Part shown: piece by piece, positions 1 through 5,154 of the stretch
Position numbering within the stretch: the first letter of the stretch is position 1
Layout of the letters: each line of letters begins with the position of its first letter
From: Phycisphaerae bacterium
GTDB lineage: Bacteria; Planctomycetota; Phycisphaerae; Sedimentisphaerales; SG8-4
Assembly (NCBI GenBank): GCA_030603035.1
Contig: JAUVYQ010000128.1
Coordinates: 1 to 7,151 of the forward strand
Direction of reading: 5' to 3'
DNA: 7,151 bases
The notes under the pieces: model-generated
Seen by the model: the letters and a program-made list of their open reading frames with translations, nothing else
Told to the model about the DNA's origin: nothing
Database searches by the model: none
Position numbers and translations under genes: made by a program

Positions 1-858
1 CCCGACAATCATCCCGACGGCAATATGCTCATCACCGGCCGGGTACATAATTCCGCCGCCGAACATACCCGGCCCAATGACCGGCGTCCATAAGGGATAG
101 CCCATAGCGTGGACAACACGGGTGTCGCCGAATTTTTTATATTGTTCGCTGCTTACCTTTATAATCTCTTTTACGCCTACCGAGTAGAGCTGGGGAGACT
201 GCCTTTGCAGCTTTGCCTTTTCTATAAATTTCTCCGTCAAAAGCCCATCGCATCCTTCTGCAAGCAGGACGAAATCAGCGTTTACAATTTCGCCTTCGAC
301 GAAGTTCGGCTGTTTATCGCCCTCTTTATCAAGCCCCTGGTCAACGAGTTTGACACCTGTTGCCTTATCAGCGGATTCATCGAGAATGATATCTTCAGCG
401 GCAAAACCGGTCAGCACCTCGGCGTCAAGCCCTTTTGCAAGCTGCCCCAGCCACTTTGTCAGCCTGCTTATCGATACAATATAATCGCCTTTGTGTATCA
501 TCTGGCCGACAGAGAGCCGGAAAATCTTTGCGAGCTTAATCATAAAGAAAATGTTAAATGACAGCTTCTTTCCCAGAAAGAACATCACGTTATCTTTATC
601 GACCTTTTTGCCTAACACATCTTTGGCGGCTTCGCTGTCCTGCCAGCCGGCAGCAGTCGAATCCAGCAGCCGATGCAGCGCCTCCGCCTCTAAAACCGCA
701 CCGGAGAGATTATGATTGCCCGGACCAGGCGTTTTGTCTATGACGCAAACGTCAATCTCCGGCTTTTCGACTTTGAGCTGTATCGCACTTGCCAGACCGG
801 CCGGCCCCGCGCCAACTATTAAAACCGACACTTTGTTATAGTCTTTATTGTTTGGCAC
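1..858 (-). CDS. Electron transfer flavoprotein:quinone oxidoreductase (ETF-QO), N-terminal part
   Basis: The frame is open for 286 codons from a GTG at 858 to the window edge, so the gene is partial; the family is usually about 550-600 residues. The N-terminus has an FAD-binding Rossmann motif, VLIVGAGPAGLASA, with glycines at residues 16, 18 and 21. A PGNHNLSGAVLE segment follows, matching the ETF-QO/ETFDH 'G-x-H-x-LSGA' region. Near residues 195-286 are the family-like AEGCDG and a GGGIMYPAGDEHIAVGMIVG stretch. Such enzymes take electrons from reduced ETF through FAD and a 4Fe-4S cluster to membrane quinone. The Fe-S and quinone-binding C-terminal parts lie outside the window. GTG is chosen because an AGAGGTGG ribosome site precedes it and an in-frame stop (874-876) lies just upstream. 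The gene lies downstream of the EtfB-EtfA fusion on the same strand, its expected partner. FixC, a close relative, is a less likely identity. Confidence 0.88.
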   Translation of the reverse strand, partial: MPNNKDYNKVSVLIVGAGPAGLASAIQLKVEKPEIDVCVIDKTPGPGNHNLSGAVLEAEALHRLLDSTAAGWQDSEAAKDVLGKKVDKDNVMFFLGKKLSFNIFFMIKLAKIFRLSVGQMIHKGDYIVSISRLTKWLGQLAKGLDAEVLTGFAAEDIILDESADKATGVKLVDQGLDKEGDKQPNFVEGEIVNADFVLLAEGCDGLLTEKFIEKAKLQRQSPQLYSVGVKEIIKVSSEQYKKFGDTRVVHAMGYPLWTPVIGPGMFGGGIMYPAGDEHIAVGMIVG

Positions 859-867
859 CTTTTTATT

Positions 868-875
868 CCACCTCT
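868..875 (-). promoter_or_regulatory. Ribosome-binding site of the ETF-QO gene
   Basis: On the minus strand this reads AGAGGTGG, nine nucleotides before the GTG at 858. It decides the start: no ATG occurs between the upstream in-frame stop and the Rossmann motif. Confidence 0.7.
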
Positions 876-883
876 AAAAGCTG

Positions 884-946
884 AAAACTTAAAGTTAAAA
901 GCGAAAAACTGAGGGAACTAAAAACTTAAAGCTAAAAACGAAAAAC
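884..946. repeat. Pair of 26-nt direct repeats (884-909 and 921-946)
   Basis: The two units begin AAAACTTAAAG and end CGAAAAAC, and differ at two of 26 positions. A shorter relative (CTAAAAACTTAAAGC) recurs at about 3166-3180, upstream of the EtfB-EtfA gene. The sequence is A-rich and low in complexity, so it looks like dispersed intergenic filler rather than a protein-binding array. It lies in the 165-bp gap between the two ETF-related genes. Confidence 0.6.
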
Positions 947-1004
947 CATAGTTCAAAATTCAAAACCTGCTTGTTTTTAATTTTGAGTTTTGCGCTATGG
1001 TTTT
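942..1004 (-). terminator. Hairpin with T-rich tail after the EtfB-EtfA gene
   Basis: AAAACCATAG (942-951) pairs perfectly with CTATGGTTTT (995-1004). Inside it, TCAAAATT (953-960) pairs with AATTTTGA (979-986), and a further AAAAC/GTTTT pairing is possible. On the minus strand the hairpin begins 20 nt after the EtfB-EtfA stop codon, and its right arm runs into a T-rich stretch, as an intrinsic terminator would. The stem is AT-rich and bulged, so termination may be partial and could allow read-through into ETF-QO. It could instead be a degenerate palindromic repeat. Confidence 0.5.
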
Positions 1005-1023
1005 ACATTTTACACTTTGCATT

Positions 1024-3120
1024 TTACGTTTCCTTCAATGCCTGAACCAACTGCGGCACCGTATCTTCAACATTCCCGACAATATAATAATCGCACTGCT
1101 TGAATATCGGTGCGTTTGGGTCGCTGTTGACAGCGACAATGGTCTCGGTGTTTGCAATGCCTATCATATGCTGAATCGCACCGGATATTCCCAGGGCAAT
1201 GTAAATTTTCGGCCCGATGGAAGTGCCGGTTTGGCCGACCTGGTGTACGCGTTCGATGAAGCCCTGCTCCACCGCCGCACGCGAAGCCCCTCTTTCAACT
1301 TGCGTATCTAACTTTTTGCTCAAGCCGGCACAAAGCAAGCCCACCAGCCGTTCATAGTTGTCCCGGTTCTGCATACCCTTACCGCCGCTGACAACCAAGT
1401 CGGCACCAAAGTTCACCTCGCCGGTTCCCAGCTCTGTTTTTATAATTTTCAGACTAACATCGTCTTTGGTAAGCTCGACCTTGTGTTTGATGACTTTGCC
1501 CGTTCTTGAGTCATCGGGGGGTAGTCTCTTCATAACGCCCGGCCTTGCCGTAGCCGTTTGCGCCTTTGAATTTTTCGTGCAGATAGTAGCCATAACGTTT
1601 CCGCCCAGTGCCGGCCGGGTCTGCAGAAGGATACCTATCAGGCCTTTTCGTGAGCTGTCCTTGATATCCAGTCCGGTGCAGTCGGCGGTCAGTCCGCAGC
1701 CAACTCTGTATGAGACCATCGGCGCCAGCATTCTACCCTGCGGAGTCGCAGCATACAGAACGATTTGCGGCCAGTATGTGGCTATTGCATCGGCAATGGC
1801 TTTGCGATGTGCAGCCGGGTCAAATTCGCTGAGCAGCTTATCCTCGATGATGTAGATGTTGTCTGCGCCGGCGGCGATTAATTCTTTTGCCATTGGCTCG
1901 GCCTCGCAGCCGGCTACTGCAACGCCTACTTTGGTTTCCAGAGAATCCGCAAGCGCGCGGGCCTTGCCGATAAGCTCGAACGTCGCCGGATGTACCGCAC
2001 CATCGCTGTGTTCGGCGACGACCCAAACCTCGCCCTTATAGCTCGGCTCGGTCAACTGCAAACCGTTTATCATATCCTCCAATGCCTTCTTATGGAAATG
2101 CTTGCCTGCAGCAGCAAGAATCTTTTCCTTACTCGCATCATCAAGCCGGCTAATCTCGGTAATGCCGAGCTCCTTGAGCTTGCCGGCTAAAATTTCAAAA
2201 TCTTCGTTTTCCTTTTTTGTCCCCTCGAAGCTTCTGTCAAACAAACTCGCTCGCTTGCCCGGCAAAATGTAGCGGCTTGTTTGAATATCGGCGTCCTCAC
2301 CGGCCTCGGCGCCGCTGCTCTTGAATTGGTCAACAAGCAGCTTGGCTAATGCTTTTGCATCGCCGACCTGCTCGCATTTTCTGGTGCTTTTGCCCGGTGG
2401 AAAAACCCGTATTACAGTCGTCTTCGAGCCGGTAACACCAATGTGGGTGGCTTTGATGTCATCGCTGCCCCAGCGAATAATCTCCATCCTGTTTGCCTGT
2501 CGCGTTGCCGCAAATGTTGCAAACACAGGATACTCATACTTGGCAACGGTTATTACCGCCGGCAGCTCCCTGGCGGCAACCACCTGGCTGCCGCCGCTGA
2601 TAATGCGCGTGAATTCAAACCGCTTGTTCCTGAATTTGGCCCTGGTGACGTAAGCTATGCAGGGCAGACCCAGTTCTTCAGCGATTTGCGGCGGCACCTG
2701 GGCCGTGTCGCCGTCCACCGACTGCATCCCGCAAACCACATAATAATCGCTGTCTTCTTTAAGAATTTCTCTGACTATTTTTCTAACAGCAAATGCTAAC
2801 GGATTTGCCGTTGCCACGGTATCTGCCCCGGCCAGGGTTCTGTCGGTCAGCAGCACCACCGTATCGGCGCATCGGCTCAGGCCATATCGCAGGACCTCCT
2901 CAGCCATCGGCGGTCCCATAGTTAAGGCAATGATTTTGCCGCTCTTGTCACCGCTGTCCCGCCTCATCTGATTTGCAAAAGCCAGTGCCTGCGAGTCCAG
3001 CTCGTTGATTACGCTGGCCAGCCGGCTTCTAATCAGCGTGCCGGTCTCGAGGTCAAACGCATTGTCGGTGATTTGCGTTACGTCAGGAACCTGTTTTACC
3101 AGAACTATGTAGTTACTCAT
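1024..3120 (-). CDS. Fused electron transfer flavoprotein, beta and alpha subunits in one chain
   Basis: This 698-residue protein joins two subunits that are normally separate. Residues 1-265 are EtfB: the start MSNYIVLVKQVPD is canonical and a nucleotide-binding loop DGDTAQV lies at 136-142. Residues 266-362 are a charged linker with helical, HhH-like character (KLKELGITEISRLDDASKEK). Residues 363-698 are EtfA, ending in the FAD domain with SR at 613-614, VGQTGT at 628-633 and the signature YIALGISGAIQH at 640-651. The protein carries electrons from flavin dehydrogenases, here probably to the ETF-QO encoded next on the same strand. The DGDTAQV loop resembles FixA and bifurcating EtfB proteins more than the AMP-binding loop of classical ETF, so electron bifurcation cannot be excluded; this comparison is from memory. 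The ATG at 3120 fits the family start, though no strong Shine-Dalgarno is visible. No frameshift is seen; the fusion is one continuous frame. Confidence 0.95.
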   Translation of the reverse strand: MSNYIVLVKQVPDVTQITDNAFDLETGTLIRSRLASVINELDSQALAFANQMRRDSGDKSGKIIALTMGPPMAEEVLRYGLSRCADTVVLLTDRTLAGADTVATANPLAFAVRKIVREILKEDSDYYVVCGMQSVDGDTAQVPPQIAEELGLPCIAYVTRAKFRNKRFEFTRIISGGSQVVAARELPAVITVAKYEYPVFATFAATRQANRMEIIRWGSDDIKATHIGVTGSKTTVIRVFPPGKSTRKCEQVGDAKALAKLLVDQFKSSGAEAGEDADIQTSRYILPGKRASLFDRSFEGTKKENEDFEILAGKLKELGITEISRLDDASKEKILAAAGKHFHKKALEDMINGLQLTEPSYKGEVWVVAEHSDGAVHPATFELIGKARALADSLETKVGVAVAGCEAEPMAKELIAAGADNIYIIEDKLLSEFDPAAHRKAIADAIATYWPQIVLYAATPQGRMLAPMVSYRVGCGLTADCTGLDIKDSSRKGLIGILLQTRPALGGNVMATICTKNSKAQTATARPGVMKRLPPDDSRTGKVIKHKVELTKDDVSLKIIKTELGTGEVNFGADLVVSGGKGMQNRDNYERLVGLLCAGLSKKLDTQVERGASRAAVEQGFIERVHQVGQTGTSIGPKIYIALGISGAIQHMIGIANTETIVAVNSDPNAPIFKQCDYYIVGNVEDTVPQLVQALKET

Positions 3121-3240
3121 ATTTCGTATCTCATATTTAGCCTTGAATTAACTCAAAAATCAGCACTAAAAACTTAAAGCGACAACTATCCTGTTATCCA
3201 GACCATTTATGTAGAGCAAATAAATATTGAGGTAATAAAA

Positions 3241-3263
3241 CGGGTAATATATATTACTGCCCG
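3241..3263. promoter_or_regulatory. Palindromic dyad, possible operator
   Basis: GTAATATATATTAC (3244-3257) is a perfect 14-bp palindrome. It is flanked by CGG on the left and, after two bases, CCCG on the right, which extends the symmetry with a small bulge. Its place roughly midway between divergent genes suits a shared regulator site. On the minus strand it is followed by TTTTATT, so a weak terminator is the alternative. Confidence 0.4.
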
Positions 3264-3426
3264 GCATATGTCAAACGATGTAAAGCTGCTTTTATACTGT
3301 TATTTCGTTAAAAATTGCCTTTGCGGTAAAAAAGTTTCATTTAGCGCTTGTTCTGGATTGTGGAATAATGTTTAATTGTGGCTTCAATCATCAGAAAGTA
3401 AATGTAAGCAGGTCAACATAATTTTG

Positions 3427-3472
3427 TTGACCCCGTTAGAGACCCGAAGGAAAAAGTCTCTAACCGGGTTGA
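3427..3472 (+). promoter_or_regulatory. Strong hairpin in the leader of the corrinoid gene
   Basis: The left arm (3427-3443) and right arm (3456-3472) pair over 17 positions with one C-C mismatch and two G-U pairs; the core is GTTAGAGAC/GTCTCTAAC. The 12-nt loop (3444-3455) is purine-rich. The base of the stem touches the GAGGAG ribosome site at 3471-3476, so folding could affect translation. No T-tract follows, so it is not an intrinsic terminator. It may instead be a dispersed palindromic repeat that landed here. Confidence 0.6.
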
Positions 3473-3476
3473 GGAG
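3471..3476 (+). promoter_or_regulatory. Ribosome-binding site of the corrinoid gene
   Basis: GAGGAG sits seven nucleotides before the ATG at 3484. It fixes the start there rather than at the TTG 108 nt upstream, which has no such site. Confidence 0.75.
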
Positions 3477-3483
3477 AATAGAG

Positions 3484-4110
3484 ATGGCAGATTTGAAAAC
3501 ATTGGCTGACGCAATTATCAAAGGTGACCAGAACACCGCCGTAGAAATTACAAAAACAGCCCTTGATGAAGGCACAGCAGCTAAAAGTGTTCTCGAAGAG
3601 GGTTTAATTGCAAGTATGGACGTTGTTGGCGGCCGTTTCAAAAAGAACGAGATTTACATACCTGAGGTGCTTATTGCCGCCCGAGCAATGAAAATGGCGA
3701 TGGAAATCCTTGAGCCGGAACTTGCTAAGGCCGGCGTCAAGCCGGTCGGAAAGTTCCTGATAGGGACCGTGCAGGGTGATCTGCACGATATCGGTAAAAA
3801 TTTAGTGGCAATGATGCTAAAAGGAGCGGGCTTTGAAGTTATCGACCTCGGTGTCGATGTTTCGGCTGAAAAGTTTGTCGAGCAGGCCGGCAACGCAGGC
3901 ATTCAGTTGATTGGTATGAGTGCGCTTTTAACTACGACAATGCCCGGTATGGAGAAAACCGTAAAGGCACTGAAGGACGCCGGCGTTTCAGTCAAGATTA
4001 TGATAGGCGGCGCACCGGTAACTCAGGGTTATGCCGACAGGATTGGTGCCGACGGCTATGCCCCCGATGCCGCTTCCGCCGTCGATATGGCCAAAACACT
4101 CATCGCATAA
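3484..4110 (+). CDS. Corrinoid (B12-binding) protein, MtbC/MtmC type
   Basis: The 208-residue product has the two-part layout of methyl-carrier corrinoid proteins. Residues 1-85 form the helical cap domain, with EEGLIASMDVVGGRF and the EIYIPEVLIAARAM stretch. Residues 88-208 form the Rossmann-like cobalamin domain. The hallmark D-x-H-x-x-G is present as DLHDIG (D99, H101, G104), where the histidine is the lower axial cobalt ligand. S146-A-L148 and G175-G176 supply the other cofactor contacts. Family length is about 200-220 residues, so the protein is complete. Such proteins shuttle a methyl group between a substrate-specific methyltransferase (for methylamines, methanol, methoxy compounds or betaine) and a second methyltransferase. 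Neither partner, nor a reductive activator, is in the window, so the substrate cannot be named. The start is fixed by the GAGGAG site. The closely related cap and B12 domains of methionine synthase occur in much longer proteins. Confidence 0.93.
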   Translation: MADLKTLADAIIKGDQNTAVEITKTALDEGTAAKSVLEEGLIASMDVVGGRFKKNEIYIPEVLIAARAMKMAMEILEPELAKAGVKPVGKFLIGTVQGDLHDIGKNLVAMMLKGAGFEVIDLGVDVSAEKFVEQAGNAGIQLIGMSALLTTTMPGMEKTVKALKDAGVSVKIMIGGAPVTQGYADRIGADGYAPDAASAVDMAKTLIA

Positions 4111-4150
4111 GATTAACCGCGGAGCCCCGTTAGCCTGCATTTCTCATTAA

Positions 4151-4177
4151 CCGCAAAGATCGCAGAGTCCGCAGAGA
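4151..4177. repeat. Three 9-nt tandem units (CGCAGAG type)
   Basis: CCGCAAAGA, TCGCAGAGT and CCGCAGAGA follow one another without gaps. This resembles low-complexity 'CGCAGAG' filler that I recall from many environmental bacterial genomes. It precedes the left 141-bp repeat. Confidence 0.55.
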
Positions 4178-4188
4178 TTAGCAGTTTT

Positions 4189-4329
4189 TGCCACCAAGGC
4201 GCAAAGACACCAATCCTGGTTATATTTGTTTTTTAACTTTTAACTTCTTTGTGCCTTCGTGTCTTTGTGGCTATTTAACTATGCGAAAGATAAAGAATCA
4301 AAATTTAGCGCAATTGTTGGTGCAGCTTC
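4189..4329 (+). repeat. 141-bp direct repeat, left copy
   Basis: This copy is identical to 5014-5154 at every position except 4277 (A here, G at 5102), a constant offset of 825. It contains an 82-bp inverted-repeat element (4190-4271), a 9-nt spacer and the first 49 nt of the sigma-like gene from its ATG (4281). Matching stops at 4330. The two copies bracket the hicBA module. The left edge is within a base of the start of the inverted-repeat element, which may mark the recombination boundary. Confidence 0.95.
4190..4271. repeat. 82-bp imperfect inverted-repeat element, copy 1
   Basis: The ends are GCCAC and GTGGC. The first 24 nt match the reverse complement of the last 24 nt at about 18 positions, around an AT-rich centre. 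It resembles a widespread 'CCACCAAGGC...CTTTGTGGC' class of small non-coding repeat that I recall from environmental genomes. It carries no gene and sits 9 nt before an ATG. A second copy is at 5015-5096. Confidence 0.65.
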
Positions 4330-4349
4330 AAAAATTCTTTTGTCGATAA
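4281..4349 (+). pseudogene. Beheaded 5' stub of the sigma-like gene
   Basis: The ATG and first 49 nt are the same as those of the intact gene at 5106. The frame then runs into inserted DNA and stops at 4347-4349 after 22 codons, the last six of them foreign. It is either the original gene start, cut off by arrival of the toxin-antitoxin module, or a by-product of duplication. It overlaps the 3' end of hicA in antisense. There is no Shine-Dalgarno, as in the intact copy, so translation is uncertain. Confidence 0.75.
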
Positions 4350-4535
4350 ACCCGCTTGTTTGATTATATGCCTCAATGTCCCTTTTTTTAGATCTCTATT
4401 ATGCCAGGGGATTGTTACTGCGATATTTTCTTTTAGATAAATCCGATGGCCTCCTTTCTGGCGAACAAAAGAAAAACCCGCCTTTCCCAAAGCTTTAGCT
4501 ACTTCTCTTGGTTTTAAGGCGGGTAGTTTACGCAT
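4305..4535 (-). CDS. hicA: HicA-family mRNA interferase toxin
   Basis: The 76-residue product has the small dsRBD-like HicA fold: LKPREVAKALGKAGF, then the catalytic motif QKGGHRIY with the active histidine at H30, then the strand IAVTIPWHN and the helix GTLRHIIKQAGLSTKEFL. HicA cleaves mRNA and arrests growth when free of HicB. It follows hicB by seven nucleotides on the same strand, so the two are co-transcribed. Its last seven residues, KLHQQLR, and its stop codon lie inside the 141-bp repeat and are the reverse strand of the sigma-gene start. The native C-terminus was therefore replaced or extended at the junction. The core domain and histidine are intact, so activity is plausible. The gene and its surroundings look more AT-rich than the neighbours, which fits horizontal arrival. 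Confidence 0.93.
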   Translation of the reverse strand: MRKLPALKPREVAKALGKAGFSFVRQKGGHRIYLKENIAVTIPWHNRDLKKGTLRHIIKQAGLSTKEFLKLHQQLR

Positions 4536-4542
4536 AACGAGA

Positions 4543-4794
4543 CTAAGCCTTTACTTGAACAGGGGCTATGATCACTCCCTTTTCCTCTCTTAATATTTCC
4601 TCTTTCTTTGTTCGCATCACCTCTAAGTATAAACTGGCTGCTTCTTTGATATTTTTTAGAGCTTGCTCAAAGGTGTCTCCTTCAGAGATACAACCAGGTA
4701 AAGAAGGAATGGTAACGGTGTAGCCTCCTACTTTTATGTCAGGCTCAAAAATAGCAGTATATTGATAAACTTTTTTCTCTAAAACTTTTTTCAT
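4543..4794 (-). CDS. hicB: HicB-family antitoxin
   Basis: The 83-residue product shows the HicB partial RNase-H-like fold: the strand YTAIFEPD, then GGYTVTIPSLPGCISEGDTFEQAL, with the typical 'P-x-LPGC-x-S-x-G-x-T' motif near residues 30-42, and a following helix, NIKEAASLYLEVM. HicB binds and blocks HicA and often represses its own operon. The C-terminal tail (GVIIAPVQVKA) is short and no clear ribbon-helix-helix or HTH domain is visible, so DNA binding may be weak or need the complex. The gene comes first in the pair. The ATG at 4794 has an AGAGGT ribosome site six nucleotides upstream. The divergent intergenic region on its other side leads to the sigma-like gene. Confidence 0.93.
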   Translation of the reverse strand: MKKVLEKKVYQYTAIFEPDIKVGGYTVTIPSLPGCISEGDTFEQALKNIKEAASLYLEVMRTKKEEILREEKGVIIAPVQVKA

Positions 4795-4800
4795 AATTTA

Positions 4801-4806
4801 ACCTCT
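4801..4806 (-). promoter_or_regulatory. Ribosome-binding site of hicB
   Basis: On the minus strand it reads AGAGGT, six nucleotides before the ATG at 4794. This contrasts with the sigma-like gene, which has no such site. Confidence 0.7.
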
Positions 4807-4813
4807 GACCATA

Positions 4814-4842
4814 ATTTCAAAAGAACAACAGAACAGTGTCAA
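4814..4842 (-). promoter_or_regulatory. Second possible hicBA promoter
   Basis: On the minus strand a perfect -35 TTGACA (4837-4842) lies 17 nt from a weaker -10 TGAAAT (4814-4819). Transcription from it would start almost at the ribosome site, so it is less convincing than the upstream candidate. Confidence 0.35.
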
Positions 4843-4848
4843 GCTAAT

Positions 4849-4878
4849 ATTATAGCATAGACATAAGGACAAAAACAA
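4849..4878 (-). promoter_or_regulatory. Likely hicBA promoter with overlapping dyad
   Basis: On the minus strand a perfect -10 TATAAT (4849-4854) lies 18 nt after TTGTTT (4873-4878). The -10 is embedded in an imperfect palindrome with GCTA/TAGC arms (4843-4856), a plausible operator for the HicB or HicAB complex. The leader would be about 45-50 nt. Confidence 0.55.
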
Positions 4879-4953
4879 GCAAAAACTTTTCTTTTTCTTG
4901 AAAAACGCTATCTTTTTGCGCCCAATTTGGTAAAATGGACACCTGGTCATAAT

Positions 4954-5010
4954 GGGAAAAATCAAAAATTAAAAAGCAAAATGCAAAATGACAAATCAAA
5001 ATTCAAGAAG
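4954..5010. repeat. A-rich low-complexity run
   Basis: The run is built from variants of CAAAAATTAAAAA and AAAATGCAAA. The same word AAAATGCAAA appears on the opposite strand just after the EtfB-EtfA stop (about 1014-1024), which suggests a dispersed non-coding family. No coding or structural signal is seen. Confidence 0.45.
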
Positions 5011-5013
5011 TTC

Positions 5014-5154
5014 TGCCACCAAGGCGCAAAGACACCAATCCTGGTTATATTTGTTTTTTAACTTTTAACTTCTTTGTGCCTTCGTGTCTTTGTGGCTATT
5101 TGACTATGCGAAAGATAAAGAATCAAAATTTAGCGCAATTGTTGGTGCAGCTTC
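5014..5154 (+). repeat. 141-bp direct repeat, right copy
   Basis: This is the partner of 4189-4329, differing only at 5102. It supplies the 92 nt before the ATG and the first 49 nt of the intact sigma-like gene. The near identity means the duplication is recent or kept uniform by gene conversion. Confidence 0.95.
5015..5096. repeat. 82-bp imperfect inverted-repeat element, copy 2
   Basis: This is the same element as 4190-4271, ending in GTGGC nine nucleotides before the ATG at 5106. It forms the immediate upstream region of the sigma-like gene, so it may have become its leader or promoter. Confidence 0.65.

Larger units (their letters stand above)
3121..3483. other. Divergent intergenic region between the ETF fusion and the corrinoid gene
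   Basis: This 363-bp stretch has no convincing gene and must hold the promoters for both directions. I see an AT-rich dyad at 3241-3263 and a strong hairpin at 3427-3472. Weak -10-like hexamers for the plus strand occur at 3293-3298 (TATACT) and 3364-3369 (AATAAT), but neither has a good -35 at proper spacing. No cobalamin-riboswitch-like leader is recognisable. The open reading frame extends upstream of 3484 to a TTG at 3376, but that extension resembles nothing and lacks a ribosome site. Confidence 0.6.
4330..5013. mobile_element. 684-bp inserted segment carrying hicBA
   Basis: This is the unique DNA between the two 141-bp direct repeats. It holds most of hicA, all of hicB, their promoter and about 130 bp of A-rich non-coding sequence. 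There is no transposase, integrase or recognisable terminal inverted repeat, so it is not a classical insertion sequence. A circle sharing 141 bp of homology and integrating by single crossover would give exactly this layout. A local duplication during repair is the alternative. Excision between the repeats would remove 825 bp and leave one intact gene start. Confidence 0.55.
4795..5105. other. Divergent region between hicB and the sigma-like gene
   Basis: From left to right this holds the hicB ribosome site, the hicBA promoters (4814-4878), and a stretch with no clear signal apart from CATAAT at 4948-4953, which has only a poor -35. An A-rich low-complexity run (4954-5010) follows, then the upstream part of the right 141-bp repeat. 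I see no gene and no convincing promoter for the sigma-like gene. Its promoter may lie within the inverted-repeat element. Confidence 0.55.

Noticed and set aside
109..743. Plus-strand open frames opposite the ETF-QO gene
   Set aside because: They are antisense shadows. The minus strand encodes an uninterrupted, clearly recognisable flavoprotein.
3376..3483. Upstream extension of the corrinoid gene to a TTG
   Set aside because: The added 36 residues resemble no corrinoid protein, run through the leader hairpin and lack a ribosome site. The ATG at 3484 has GAGGAG.
3121..3483. Cobalamin riboswitch before the corrinoid gene
   Set aside because: No B12-box-like conserved sequence or multi-helix arrangement is recognisable; only one simple hairpin is seen.
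4125..4133. CCCCGTTAG after the corrinoid stop, matching part of the leader hairpin
   Set aside because: Nine bases without a pairing partner could be chance, so I do not call a second palindrome copy.
4330..5013. Classical insertion sequence
   Set aside because: It has no transposase and no terminal inverted repeats. The 141-bp flanking duplication is too long for a known transposon target duplication.
5076..5105. GTG start ten codons upstream of the sigma-like gene
   Set aside because: It lies inside the inverted-repeat element and adds a Cys-rich peptide without family likeness. The ATG at 5106 fits better, though neither has a Shine-Dalgarno.
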